A DNA stretch of 64,000 nt from JAWPMV01 sp039819665. Lineage in GTDB: Bacteria > Bacteroidota > Bacteroidia > J057. The DNA lies in NCBI GenBank assembly GCA_039819665.1, contig JBCBRM010000016.1:1-64000 (forward strand), given 5' to 3'. Of this stretch, positions 34,960 through 44,362 are shown piece after piece; position 1 is the first letter of the stretch, and every line of letters starts with the position of its first letter. The notes under the pieces were generated by a model. The model worked only from the letters and a program-made list of their open reading frames with translations, was not told where the DNA came from and did not search any database. The position numbers and the translations under genes were made by a program.

Positions 34960-35628
34960 TTACAAGTCTACCGGGCCCTGAAAAGAGTCCTGATTATTCT
35001 CTGAGCGAATATTGAGCGTGGGATTGGGAAGCTCAATGTTTAATTCTTTTTCAAGCACTCGTTCCTCTATCCGCCAGGAAGCCGGGATCTCAGCTGTTTC
35101 TATCGTGCGATAAGCGTCTCGAGAAATCCGAATGTATTCCTCTCCTTCGGGAGATACCAGCACATAAATCGTTCTGCCTGCATGAAACTTCACCTCATGA
35201 TATTTGGCGATATTTCTTCCCGTTAATAATCCCTCCTCATTATCGGGTAAAGGCACATTCTGCTCAACAATTTGTGCATTAAATAGCCACCTGAATCCAA
35301 AATGTTCGGCCGAAGTAAATACGCCCTCTGCTGCTGCATCCGGAGAACGCAAAAATCGCCCGCCATCTGGTTCCCCCTCACGCGGCTGATTCTTGGTCCA
35401 ATTGAAAGAAAGATCAATGGAGTCAAATTGCGCCTGGGTTAAAGGTTCTTCATTGATCCAAACGAGGAAATTCGAAAAGGAAGCAATTTCAACAAGTTCA
35501 AAACCCACTCGCTCTACTTCTGGTTTTACATTTTCATCTAGGATTTCGGTTTCATTCTCGCAAGCAATCAATGCAAGTGCCAGCATCGAAAGTGTGAGTA
35601 GTAGCAAAACTTCTTTTTTCATTTGCAT
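34960..35628 (-). CDS. hypothetical lipoprotein
   Basis: This 222-residue protein has a lipobox (LALALIAC, Cys near residue 23) followed by acidic residues ENETE, an outer-membrane export-like stretch. The rest is soluble and mixed alpha/beta with no recognisable domain. A sequence FNWTKNQPREGEPDGG suggests a surface loop. An alternative ATG lies two codons in (35622). It is the downstream neighbour of the DUF4249/TonB pair on the same strand, 61 bases after the DUF4249 stop, and could be part of that locus. Confidence 0.6.
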   Translation of the reverse strand: MQMKKEVLLLLTLSMLALALIACENETEILDENVKPEVERVGFELVEIASFSNFLVWINEEPLTQAQFDSIDLSFNWTKNQPREGEPDGGRFLRSPDAAAEGVFTSAEHFGFRWLFNAQIVEQNVPLPDNEEGLLTGRNIAKYHEVKFHAGRTIYVLVSPEGEEYIRISRDAYRTIETAEIPASWRIEERVLEKELNIELPNPTLNIRSENNQDSFQGPVDL

Positions 35629-35689
35629 AGAATTTTAAGGCTAAAGGAAACATAACATAATTTGTTTCGCGCAGGCCGCTGAGAAAGTA

Positions 35690-36487
35690 TTATTGGATTA
35701 CAGTACTCACTCTCGTTACAGAAGACACCCCAAAATAACCAAGGGCATCATTGCTGATATTGCTGGGAGGATTGGCAGGTGCAGCGGAGTCTCCACCTCC
35801 AGGATCATTCCCTAAAATAGTATTCAAAGCTGTCCAATAGCGATGAACTTCATAATCAATGGCATGGACTTTTATTTCAACTGAATCTCCTAATTCAAAA
35901 GGATCTATAAATAGGGGAAAAGCCAGTTCATTACCATCAGCCAAATTATCATCATAAAGTCCTATGTCCGGACGAAGTTCTCCATTTACCCAAACCTCCA
36001 TCCGGAGATAGTTGCGAACTCCGGGAGGATCCTGGAAAGCCATACGGACAAAGTATCCTTCTCCTAGTCCTAATCCCCCTGCCCGGATTTCTGAAATGAG
36101 AGAATCGACTTGAAGAGGAGCCTGAAGAATACTTATGGCTTCATAGATTTGCCCTTCCAGCTCAACTTTCAATTCATACTGCTCTTGTAGCTGTAGATTA
36201 ATATTTTCAGCGCGGTACTTTCCGGGAGCATATTCTGAGAGCTCGTAGGTATCACCAGTGGTGCTACTAACACTTACCGTCGCTCCGCTTCCAACTTCTG
36301 CATCTCCCGGTTCGAAATAGCTAGTCGTTCTGCTGATATCAACCAAAGCTTCATTTGTTTCATCATCAATTCTGCCTTCGATAACCCATTGAGGATTGGC
36401 TTCATTGAGGTCGATCTCGATCACTTCTTCACAAGAAAAAAGAAGGAGAGTGCCACTTATTAATATGAGTTTTATGAGGTATTTCAT
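35690..36487 (-). CDS. DUF4249 lipoprotein (SusD-position partner)
   Basis: The start is the ATG at 36487 (MKYLIKLILISG), giving a lipobox LLLFSC and 265 residues; a TTG five codons upstream would intrude on the receptor gene. The N-terminal CEEVIEIDLNEANPQWVIEGRIDDET is the DUF4249 hallmark, followed by a beta-sandwich with VEISRT-like and ISILQAP segments. DUF4249 proteins are paired with TonB receptors in Bacteroidota, in the place SusD occupies in other loci. The gene begins four bases after the receptor stop, so the pair is cotranscribed. Its ligand is unknown. Confidence 0.88.
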   Translation of the reverse strand: MKYLIKLILISGTLLLFSCEEVIEIDLNEANPQWVIEGRIDDETNEALVDISRTTSYFEPGDAEVGSGATVSVSSTTGDTYELSEYAPGKYRAENINLQLQEQYELKVELEGQIYEAISILQAPLQVDSLISEIRAGGLGLGEGYFVRMAFQDPPGVRNYLRMEVWVNGELRPDIGLYDDNLADGNELAFPLFIDPFELGDSVEIKVHAIDYEVHRYWTALNTILGNDPGGGDSAAPANPPSNISNDALGYFGVSSVTRVSTVIQ

Positions 36488-36491
36488 TGTT

Positions 36492-38795
36492 TTAGAATGC
36501 AAAGTTCCAGGTTACTGATGGAATGATGGAAAATAAATAGGTCTTGACGGCTTCTGTATTGCCAGGTTCTCCTTCTACTTCCCTAAAATCAATTGAGAAG
36601 GGATTGTGTTGATTGTAGGCATTGTAGACAGAGAAATTCAAATTGGTATTAGGCTTCTTGCCGTACCAGGTAGCACTTAGATCGAGGCGATGATTGGCAG
36701 GAAAACGGTAGCCATTTCTTTCGGTGTAATAAGGCACCACCTGTTCTCCGATTTGATAGCTTCCACTCGGAAAACTTGCTGCATCTCCAGTTGCATACAC
36801 CCAACTGGCTCCAAAATTCCATTTGGGACTGAGTTGATAGCTCGCTACGACGGAGATATCATGGATGCGGTCCTGACGAGCAGGGAAAGGATCTCCATTA
36901 TTGATCTCCTCAAATTCACGAAGGGTACGAGACCAGGTATAAGAAATCCACCCTGTAAGCTTTCCGCTCGTTTTCTTCAACATAAACTCAGCCCCATAGG
37001 ACCACCCTCTACCAAAGGCCAATTGAGTTTCTACCGTTTCATCCAACAATAAATTAGCGCCATCCTGATACTCAATCTGGTTTTGAAGGTCTTTATAATA
37101 TATTTCTACTGATCCTTCATATCCCTTTTGAGGAAAGACTTTATAATATCCCAAAGAAAATTGATCGGCGATCTCAGGCTTGATGATTTCAGAACTCGGC
37201 AACCAGACATCGGTAGGATTGCTTGTCGTCGAACTGGATATCAAATGAACATATTGACGGTTGCGGGAATAAGAGCCTTTGAGGGATTGGGTTTCATTCA
37301 GAACAAGGGAAGCGGAAAAACGAGGTTCTAGTCCAAAATAGTTTTGGATGATCTCTCCGTCTTCATAAACGGTAGAATCTATTGCTACTCCTTCATCGCT
37401 ATACTCATAAACAGTACCGGGCCCCAATACAGAGAAATTGGAAGCGCGGAGACCATAGTCGATTTTTAGTTTGTTGCCGAAAGAAACTTCATGCGAAATA
37501 TATGCTGCAGATTCCAGGGCATAACGCTCAGGTAGGTTTTCATTGAGGAAAGATTCTGCACTTTCAGCCGTCACAGCTCCTGGTACAAAGGTATGGTAGA
37601 TCAGGTTTAGGCCAAAGTCTAGGGTATTGTTCTCATTGGCGTACCAGCTAAAATCTTCCTTCCAATTGAAGTCCTTGATCCCGGAAGTAATTTTTGCCTG
37701 GGCAGCATTTAGACTGACTTCGTAATCATAATCACTATAGATAAGGGAGCTATTCAGGAATAGTTTATTGGTAAAAAGGTGATTCCATCGCAAAGTTGCC
37801 GTTGCATTTCCCCAATCAATCCCAAAATCATCTCCAAATCCCATCGCATCTCTCCCAAAATAGCCCGAAAGAAAAATCTGATCTTTTTCTCCCAACACAT
37901 AATTGGCTTTCATATTCAGGTCATAGAAATACAATTGGGTATTGTTGAGGGAAGAATCACTAGATAAAGCGAGAAAAGCATCTGCATAGGTTCTCCGACC
38001 GGAAATGATAAAGGAAGACTTATCTTCAACAATGGGCCCTTCTAAAGTCAGGCGAGAAGAAATCAAGCCGATTCCTCCCGATACGCCAAACTTCTTGTTA
38101 TTTCCATCTTTCATCCGAACATCCAATGCGCTGGATAATCGTCCTCCATAGGAAGCGGGCATGTTTCCCTTATACAGCTTGGTACTTTTAATTGCGTCCC
38201 CATTAAAAACCGAAAAGAAGCCGAGTAGATGCGAAGGATTATAAACCGGAGCTTCATCCAGAAGAATAAGGTTTTGATCGGCTCCTCCTCCCCGTACAAA
38301 AAATCCGCTATTTCCTTCAGCGGCTGGCTTTACCCCGGGCAAAAGTTGAATGGACTTCAGAACATCCGTTTCCCCAAATAATACTGGCATTTTCTTGATG
38401 GTCTCTATACTCAATTGCTCTGTCCCCATTTCAGTAGAGGCAAGTCGCTCTTCAGCCGATTCTGCCTCGATCACAATCTCTTCCAATTGAGTTCCTTCGA
38501 GGATAAGTTCGACGTCTTGTGTGATTGATTCTGTTAGAGAAAGGAAGAGCGTATCTGGGCGATATCCCAGAAAGCGATAGATGATTTGATAGTCTCCTTT
38601 AGGTACACTCAAAGAATAGTAGCCATATTCATTGGAATAGGTTCCAGCCTTGAGCTCAGGGATCAGGATACTTGCCCCGATCATACTTTCTCCGGAGGAG
38701 GCATCTTTAACATAGCCGGACAAAGTAGCACGATCTTGCCCTAGGAGTACACCTCCCAGCATACAGGCACAGATCGTTAAAAGTATTTGTTTCAT
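36492..38795 (-). CDS. TonB-dependent outer-membrane receptor with CarboxypepD_reg domain
   Basis: This 767-residue protein has a signal peptide (MKQILLTICACMLGGVLLGQ). A carboxypeptidase-regulatory-like domain follows (residues about 22-105; ATLSGYVKDASSGESMIGASILI). The plug domain comes next (about 110-230; GETDVLKSIQLLPGVKPAAEGNSGFFVRGGGADQN), then a 22-strand barrel ending in PSVTWNFAF with a terminal Phe. It imports a ligand across the outer membrane using TonB energy. It is paired with the DUF4249 lipoprotein at 35690, and a 7TM AraC regulator lies upstream at 38917 and may control the locus. The substrate cannot be named. Confidence 0.93.
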   Translation of the reverse strand: MKQILLTICACMLGGVLLGQDRATLSGYVKDASSGESMIGASILIPELKAGTYSNEYGYYSLSVPKGDYQIIYRFLGYRPDTLFLSLTESITQDVELILEGTQLEEIVIEAESAEERLASTEMGTEQLSIETIKKMPVLFGETDVLKSIQLLPGVKPAAEGNSGFFVRGGGADQNLILLDEAPVYNPSHLLGFFSVFNGDAIKSTKLYKGNMPASYGGRLSSALDVRMKDGNNKKFGVSGGIGLISSRLTLEGPIVEDKSSFIISGRRTYADAFLALSSDSSLNNTQLYFYDLNMKANYVLGEKDQIFLSGYFGRDAMGFGDDFGIDWGNATATLRWNHLFTNKLFLNSSLIYSDYDYEVSLNAAQAKITSGIKDFNWKEDFSWYANENNTLDFGLNLIYHTFVPGAVTAESAESFLNENLPERYALESAAYISHEVSFGNKLKIDYGLRASNFSVLGPGTVYEYSDEGVAIDSTVYEDGEIIQNYFGLEPRFSASLVLNETQSLKGSYSRNRQYVHLISSSTTSNPTDVWLPSSEIIKPEIADQFSLGYYKVFPQKGYEGSVEIYYKDLQNQIEYQDGANLLLDETVETQLAFGRGWSYGAEFMLKKTSGKLTGWISYTWSRTLREFEEINNGDPFPARQDRIHDISVVASYQLSPKWNFGASWVYATGDAASFPSGSYQIGEQVVPYYTERNGYRFPANHRLDLSATWYGKKPNTNLNFSVYNAYNQHNPFSIDFREVEGEPGNTEAVKTYLFSIIPSVTWNFAF

Positions 38796-38916
38796 TGTTG
38801 GTGATTAGGAATAATACATCTTGTGAGATGTCTTCCTAAACGCCTCTGGGGGACTTCTGCCGTATGGATTTCTGAATCAGGACGTCCAGATACGTAAATC
38901 AGGACAAGTCAAAACT

Positions 38917-40053
38917 CTAGTTTTCAGCGGATTTTCTATAATTGGCGGGAGTAGTACCTGTTTGCTTGCGAAAGGCTTCATAGAAGGCGGAGCGAGATTT
39001 AAATCCGGATTCCTGAGCGATGGCCAAGACTGTGTAGTTTTTGTGAGACTTGCTTTTGAGTAGTTCCTGGGCGAGGTCTATCCGATAACCATTGATAAAA
39101 TCCATAAAATTCATATTCCGTTTCTCATTAATAATCTGAGAGAGATAGCGGGTATTCATATGTAGTTCCGTGGCCAGATCGGAGAGCGTAAGCTCCGGTT
39201 TCAGATAAGATTTTTCTCGTTCCATATGGAGCAGCAACTTTTTCAGATACTTTTCTTTTTGCTCGGGGGAAAGGGGAGAAGATTCATAGCGTTTCTCAGC
39301 ACCTTCATATATGCGGAGTTCGAGGGGATATCCAGAGAAAATTTCCGGTTTTAGTATATAAAGCAGGTGAATGAGTAATAACAATATACTCGCGCCATAA
39401 CCGGGAACGATGACTAAGCGGGTCAGGTTGATTAGAATAAAAGTAAAGAGGGCACTTAATACGGGCAAGAGTAGAACCCCAAAGAGAAACATCAGCCAGC
39501 GAAAACGGTCTTGATCAATAAAGGAAGAACTACTTGCAACATGTTTGCGAAATTTCCTCACCAGACGAAAGGATATGGCAAAATAAAATAAAGCGAGAAA
39601 AATTAAACCTAGTCCCGGCGTACGGGGCCCATTATTCCCCATATTCTCTCGAAACGCTTTAACTTTCTCCATAATCTCTGCTTCATTTCTAAAAATGAAA
39701 AACATGGCCATTAAAAAAACCAGAGCTGGGAGTAAATGAATAGTATGTTGAGCTTGGAGTCGAAAATCTTTAGTGGTAAAAGCTTTTATATAGAGAAACA
39801 ATAAGGGTCCGTACAAAGTAGCCACAACTCCTGAAACCCTCAGCAACCAGAAAGGATAGAGTTCTACCGGAGAAATCATCAATAAACCGTCGAGACAAAC
39901 AAAGCCCATGACCAGCACAATTCCAGCTAGCAGCCGATTACCCAACTTATTATCCAAATGCCGCCAAATTAGTAACTGAGAAGTCAGCAGACTCAGAAAT
40001 GCACCTATAATCAGGGGCAGGTGACTAAATTCTATAGAAAAATGTGCTTGCAC
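38917..40053 (-). CDS. AraC family regulator with N-terminal membrane domain
   Basis: This 378-residue protein starts at a GTG at 40053; no ATG is in a better place. Residues about 10-240 form seven hydrophobic helices, and a linker leads to the double HTH (LSDLATELHMNTRYLSQIINEKRNMNFMDFINGYR and IAQESGFKSRSAFYEAFRKQTGTTPANYR). It is the same architecture as the regulator at 2578. It is transcribed towards the TonB receptor, ending 121 bases before it, so control of the receptor/DUF4249 locus is a reasonable inference. Signal binding through the membrane part is not shown by sequence. Confidence 0.87.
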   Translation of the reverse strand: MQAHFSIEFSHLPLIIGAFLSLLTSQLLIWRHLDNKLGNRLLAGIVLVMGFVCLDGLLMISPVELYPFWLLRVSGVVATLYGPLLFLYIKAFTTKDFRLQAQHTIHLLPALVFLMAMFFIFRNEAEIMEKVKAFRENMGNNGPRTPGLGLIFLALFYFAISFRLVRKFRKHVASSSSFIDQDRFRWLMFLFGVLLLPVLSALFTFILINLTRLVIVPGYGASILLLLIHLLYILKPEIFSGYPLELRIYEGAEKRYESSPLSPEQKEKYLKKLLLHMEREKSYLKPELTLSDLATELHMNTRYLSQIINEKRNMNFMDFINGYRIDLAQELLKSKSHKNYTVLAIAQESGFKSRSAFYEAFRKQTGTTPANYRKSAEN

Positions 40054-40096
40054 CTGTTAAAATTAGCAGAATCTCCAGAATCCTTTTCACCCAAAT

Positions 40097-40753
40097 CTAT
40101 CCCCTCTCCCTCAGAATGTCCTCATACATATGAACATTGAGTAGTCCGTTGGTATTGGTGATGAGCTTTCTCGCATCTGCCAAAGGACACACATGGGTAA
40201 AAATATGCTCATGCTCTGAAATGATCCCTTGCTCTACATTGTGATAAGACATAATTTCTTCATGGCTCAGTTCCAATTCGGCATAGTAGAAATACATGGC
40301 TTCATCTGAAGTACCGGTAGAAACATACAAAGGCTCATCTCCCAAGCGATGGACAGTCGCGGGATCGATTTTTAATCCGGTTTCCTCCTCCGTTTCCTTT
40401 ACCGCTACATCAAAAGGATCATCATCTTTATCTACCATTCCGGCCACAGTCTCATACACCATAGCACCATTGCAAATTCTTCTCTGCTTTACCAGGAGCG
40501 CATATTTCTCCTTAGTCTCCTTATCAATCAGGCAAATGAGGATGGAAATCACGGTTCCCTTCAAAAAACAAATGGGCGGAATCTTTTTTCCTTCCGGAGT
40601 TGTTGCATCTAACATGACCAGGGAGAAAAGTACTTCTCCATTGTATCTATGTCGTGTATATATCTCCTCTATTCCATGAATATCGAGTCCATTCTCGATC
40701 AGATTATTTTTCCAGAGCCTGAATTTGTGTGCATCTTGGAGGGATTCTTGCAT
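40097..40753 (-). CDS. NUDIX hydrolase, NDP-sugar pyrophosphatase-like
   Basis: The ATG at 40753 gives 218 residues; a TTG seven codons earlier lies in the promoter. The NUDIX box reads G-MVDKD-D...KETEEETGL, matching GX5EX7REUXEEXGU with Asp for the first Glu and Lys for Arg. The upstream loop KQRRICNGAMVYETVAG matches NDP-sugar/UDP-glucose-type members. It hydrolyses X-linked nucleoside diphosphates in the cytoplasm, a housekeeping role. It diverges from mltG. Confidence 0.83.
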   Translation of the reverse strand: MQESLQDAHKFRLWKNNLIENGLDIHGIEEIYTRHRYNGEVLFSLVMLDATTPEGKKIPPICFLKGTVISILICLIDKETKEKYALLVKQRRICNGAMVYETVAGMVDKDDDPFDVAVKETEEETGLKIDPATVHRLGDEPLYVSTGTSDEAMYFYYAELELSHEEIMSYHNVEQGIISEHEHIFTHVCPLADARKLITNTNGLLNVHMYEDILRERG

Positions 40754-40771
40754 ATTTTTTGTGATTTTGGG

Positions 40772-40779
40772 CAAATGTA
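40772..40779 (-). promoter_or_regulatory. candidate -7 element for the NUDIX gene
   Basis: Read on the minus strand, TACATTTG matches TAnnTTTG and lies 18 bases before the ATG. No TTG is found at the ideal 19-base spacing, so only the -7 part is supported. Confidence 0.35.
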
Positions 40780-40831
40780 CAGAGATTTTTCCCGTATTAT
40801 TGTATAAAAAATTCCATCAAACACAGCTCCT

Positions 40832-41851
40832 ATGAAACGTTGGTTAATTATCCTTTTAATCGTTGGACTTGGTTTTGCCTTTTATGGCTATCGTATGATC
40901 TTTTCATCCAACGTAAAAACCCCTGATGGTAAAGACACTGAAATCTTCATTCCTACTGGTGCCGATTATCTCACCGTAGCCAATAAATTGCAAGAAGGAA
41001 AGCTACTGAGTGACATTCGTGCCTTCCATATGGTTTCTCGCATGATGAACTACACCCATACGGTGAAGCCGGGACGCTATGTACTCAAAGATGGAATGAG
41101 TAGCCGGGAACTGATTACTAAATTGAGATCTGGGGATCAAAGTCCAGTTAAATTTACCTTTGTGAAATTTCGGACCAAAGACCAGCTCGCTGAGCATGTT
41201 GGCAATAAACTGGAAATGGATAAAGAAGAATTTCTGGCTGTATTAAATGATAAAGATTTTCTTAAGAAGCATAATGGATTAAATCCAGAAACTGCCATGA
41301 CGATTTTTATACCTAATACCTATGAGATGTGGTGGACGGTCAAGCCTAAAGATTTCTTTAAGCGTATGTTTTCTGAGTATAAGAAGTTTTGGAACGAGGA
41401 AAGAAATGCCAAGCGTCAGAAGCTGAAATTAAATCGATTAGAAGTAATGGCTTTGGCTTCTATAGTGGAAGAGGAAACGAATAAAAATGATGAGAAGGCG
41501 AAAGTGGCAGGTGTTTACCTCAATCGCATCCGTAACGGCATGCCGCTACAGGCTGACCCAACGGTAAAATATGCAGTAGGAGATTTTACGCTTCGCCGAA
41601 TCCTCAATAAGCATTTACAAGTAGATTCTCCTTACAATACTTATCTATACCCCGGCATTCCTCCTGCACCCATTTGTACACCTTCTATTCCCTCAATTGA
41701 AGCCGTACTGGAAGGAGAGAGACACAGCTACTTCTATTTCTGCGCGAATATTGATGGAAGTGGCTATCACAAGTTTTCGGAGTCTCTAACTGAGCATAAT
41801 GCATATGCCAGACAATACCATCAGATGCTGAATCAACGGGGGATTAGGTAG
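40832..41851 (+). CDS. mltG: endolytic murein transglycosylase MltG
   Basis: This 339-residue protein has a single N-terminal membrane helix (residues 3-22) and a periplasmic YceG domain. A LysM-like subdomain (IFIPTGADYLTVANKLQEGKLLSD) precedes the catalytic domain. The catalytic Glu is in LASIVEEET (about residue 213), followed by VAGVYLNRIRNGMPLQADPTVKYA. It cleaves nascent glycan strands and sets their length. The gene converges on ctpA, with a strong terminator between them. Confidence 0.95.
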   Translation: MKRWLIILLIVGLGFAFYGYRMIFSSNVKTPDGKDTEIFIPTGADYLTVANKLQEGKLLSDIRAFHMVSRMMNYTHTVKPGRYVLKDGMSSRELITKLRSGDQSPVKFTFVKFRTKDQLAEHVGNKLEMDKEEFLAVLNDKDFLKKHNGLNPETAMTIFIPNTYEMWWTVKPKDFFKRMFSEYKKFWNEERNAKRQKLKLNRLEVMALASIVEEETNKNDEKAKVAGVYLNRIRNGMPLQADPTVKYAVGDFTLRRILNKHLQVDSPYNTYLYPGIPPAPICTPSIPSIEAVLEGERHSYFYFCANIDGSGYHKFSESLTEHNAYARQYHQMLNQRGIR

Positions 41852-41896
41852 TCAAGGTTTTCCTCTCTTTAGTCAAGATGATACAATAACCATAGG

Positions 41897-42011
41897 TGTC
41901 ACCCTGAGTTTACAAAGGGCCAAAGGCATAACTTTTAACCTTTCCCATACTCCTTTTGAGATGTAGAAAAATAGTGGCAGAAAGAATGTAGGTCCCTCGA
42001 CGGGGATGACA
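41897..42011. repeat. TGTCACCC / GGGGATGACA intergenic element
   Basis: TGTCACCC at 41897 and GGGGATGACA at 42002-42011 bound a 115-base non-coding stretch after mltG as near-inverted ends. The ends resemble those of the element at 1094-1184, so this is probably a second, more degraded member. There is no coding capacity. Confidence 0.4.
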
Positions 42012-42041
42012 CAATGTGTGTGTCTTTCTGCTCGTGTTAAA

Positions 42042-42079
42042 AACAAAGAGGGGCTGATAGATATCAGCCCCTCTTTGTT
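42042..42079. terminator. strong bidirectional terminator between mltG and ctpA
   Basis: An 18-base perfect stem (42042-42059 with 42062-42079; AACAAAGAGGGGCTGATA and its complement) with a minimal loop has A/T-rich flanks. It lies between converging genes, 18 bases beyond the ctpA stop. Confidence 0.85.
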
Positions 42080-42096
42080 GATGTATAAATTTCCTC

Positions 42097-43752
42097 TTAA
42101 GGGAGTGATAAAATCTTCTTATAAGCTGCTGGGTCTTTCAGAACTTTAGCCGCTTCAATCAATTCAGCGTCCTTATCAAGGGAACTTTCCAATACCCCGT
42201 CTTCATAATAATACTGGCGAACGATTTCTTTCCGGATCAATTCGCTGATGGAAGTTTTGTATTTACGAATATCCTCAAACTTCAAGCGGGTCAACTCTTT
42301 TTCAATCAAATCCATTTGAGAACTGAGTGCACTTCCATAAGCTTCTGCTTCTACCGTTTCTTCCAGCTTTTCTAATTGGATGTCTGAACTGGTTTGGAAA
42401 CTAAAGGAAGAGGTTTCTGCAAATTTGATGAAATCCTGATAAATCCCGTCTGACAATTCAAAAGCTCTTACATTCGGTGCTTGAGGATTTTTACGAACAT
42501 AATCAGTAGCAAATTCGAATATCAATCCATCTCTATTGAGTGCGTTAACTATTAAAATAGAATTTTCCAATTCAACCTTGATGTCCGGCTCTATTCCCCC
42601 ACCATCATACACTTTTCTACCATTCCGGGTTTTGAATTCATTTTTAAGGCTATCGGGAATACGTGCTACAGAACCATCCTCTCTTCTTTCTGCATAATTG
42701 ATCGCCTGAATACAGCGTCCACTAGGTGTGTAGTATTTAGCCGTTGTTACCTTGAGCTGAGTATTATAGCTCAAAGGGCGAATATTCTGCACCAAGCCTT
42801 TACCAAAGCTTCTTTGGCCTACAATCACTGCACGATCTAAATCCTGTAAAGATCCAGCAACAATCTCTGATGCACTGGCACTTCTCTTATCAACCAATAC
42901 AACCAGGGGAGTCTCCATATCCATAGGAGAGTTTTCTGCATTATGCTTGCGCTTGCTCCCTTCAATACGCCCACGGGTCTCCACAATCATTTCTCCCTGT
43001 TGCAGAAAGACATTGGAAACATTAACTGCTTCATCCAAGCGTCCTCCAGGATTTCCTCGGAGGTCCAACACCAAACCCTTGAGTTCCTGCTTTTCTTTGA
43101 GCTCTCTCAAAGCTTTGCGAACTTCTCGCCCGGCATCCAGGGTAAATCCCGTCAAAGCTATATATCCAATCTCATCATCTATCATACCCGAATAGGGCAC
43201 ATTATTTATTCTGATTCTGTTTCTGAAAATCTTTACTTCCTTTCGAACTCCAGCTCGATCGTATTCCAGAGCTACCTGAGTTCCGCGATCTCCCCTCAAG
43301 AGTTCACGTACATCGGCAACTTCTTTTCCTGTACCCAAAACCGTTTCCTTCCCAATGCGAACAATCACATCTCCTGCTTTGAGACCTGCCTGATCAGCAG
43401 GGTAGCCTTCATAGGGTTCTATGATAACAAGCTTATCTTTTCGTTTACCAACCAGAGCGCCTATCCCTCCGTATTGCCCGGTGCTCATGAAACGAATGTC
43501 TTCCTGCTGCTCTTCTCCTATGAAGGTAGTATATGGATCCAGCGAATTGAGCATCGCATCGATTCCTGTACGCATCAATTTGGAAGGTTCTGTTTCGTCT
43601 ACATAAATGGCATTAATCTCTCTATACAATTTACCGAAGATGTCCAGGTTTTTGGATATCTCGAAATAATTATCTGACACATCGGAAACGAAACCGAGGG
43701 AGAATGAGAGCAGAACAAGTAATATGCCGGTAAAGACCGTTCTTCTTTTCAT
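42097..43752 (-). CDS. ctpA: S41 carboxy-terminal processing peptidase
   Basis: This 551-residue protein has an N-terminal membrane segment (residues 6-22). A PDZ domain follows (about 90-170; YGGIGALVGKRKDKLVIIEPYEGYPADQAGLKAGD). The S41 catalytic core has SASASEIVAGS (Ser near 290) and GQRSFGKGLVQ (Lys near 312), the Ser/Lys dyad at the usual spacing. It trims C-termini of periplasmic proteins. A C-terminal helical region of about 150 residues is typical of the CtpA/Prc long form. The gene is upstream of nothing on its strand but follows rnpA after 186 bases. Confidence 0.93.
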   Translation of the reverse strand: MKRRTVFTGILLVLLSFSLGFVSDVSDNYFEISKNLDIFGKLYREINAIYVDETEPSKLMRTGIDAMLNSLDPYTTFIGEEQQEDIRFMSTGQYGGIGALVGKRKDKLVIIEPYEGYPADQAGLKAGDVIVRIGKETVLGTGKEVADVRELLRGDRGTQVALEYDRAGVRKEVKIFRNRIRINNVPYSGMIDDEIGYIALTGFTLDAGREVRKALRELKEKQELKGLVLDLRGNPGGRLDEAVNVSNVFLQQGEMIVETRGRIEGSKRKHNAENSPMDMETPLVVLVDKRSASASEIVAGSLQDLDRAVIVGQRSFGKGLVQNIRPLSYNTQLKVTTAKYYTPSGRCIQAINYAERREDGSVARIPDSLKNEFKTRNGRKVYDGGGIEPDIKVELENSILIVNALNRDGLIFEFATDYVRKNPQAPNVRAFELSDGIYQDFIKFAETSSFSFQTSSDIQLEKLEETVEAEAYGSALSSQMDLIEKELTRLKFEDIRKYKTSISELIRKEIVRQYYYEDGVLESSLDKDAELIEAAKVLKDPAAYKKILSLP

Positions 43753-43938
43753 AATGAGGGTTGCAGCTGTTGACTTGATAAGTTAGAGGGAAAAGTCAAC
43801 ACTGCAATGAAAATCTTTTCTATAAAGGAACAGTGTAATATTTCTGCGCAAATTCAACAGGAATGAATAACACAGAAGGAAGTCTTGTGGGGTTTCCTTA
43901 TAAATTTACGAAAAAAACACAGATTTCGTGTTCAAAAA

Positions 43939-44352
43939 TTAATTTTCTTGGGATTCGATCCGGTGGCTTAATTTTCCAAGTGCGTGTCCAAGCTTGTAAT
44001 GGATCTCGGAGAAAGGGGCTAATTTGCGGCTATTGTAGGTAATGAGTAATACGAGGTGAGTATTTCTTTCCTTTAAGAGCCTGAGCAATTCAGGTTTATG
44101 CAAGCGAAAAACTTCACGCATGCGTCTCTTTATATAATTCCTCTTTACCGCTTCTTTCAAATGACGCTTGGGGGCAGCAAAGGCTACCATGACAGGATTT
44201 CGCACTAATTCTGAAGGTACATCGAGGGCATAATAAATAGAAATTGCTCCTGCCCGAAGAGAGGAGCCATTTTTAAATAGATAAGAGAAAGTATTTTTGG
44301 AGCAGAGGCGTTCCTTTTTTCGAAAAGTAAAACGCCCTGTTTCGGGCAGCAT
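43939..44352 (-). CDS. rnpA: ribonuclease P protein component
   Basis: This 137-residue basic protein has the RnpA motif KEAVKRNYIKRRMREVFR and the N-terminal FTFRKKERLCSKNTFSYLF. It binds P RNA and helps mature tRNA 5' ends. The length is normal. It lies ten bases downstream of rpmH on the same strand, the standard rpmH-rnpA pairing. No dnaA is present, and the neighbour is ctpA instead. Confidence 0.95.
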   Translation of the reverse strand: MLPETGRFTFRKKERLCSKNTFSYLFKNGSSLRAGAISIYYALDVPSELVRNPVMVAFAAPKRHLKEAVKRNYIKRRMREVFRLHKPELLRLLKERNTHLVLLITYNSRKLAPFSEIHYKLGHALGKLSHRIESQEN

Positions 44353-44362
44353 CAGTCAAAAA

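Noticed and set aside
42943..43677. Long open frame (244 codons) antisense to ctpA
   Set aside because: It lies wholly within the conserved CtpA sequence, with no domain resemblance and no own promoter or terminator.
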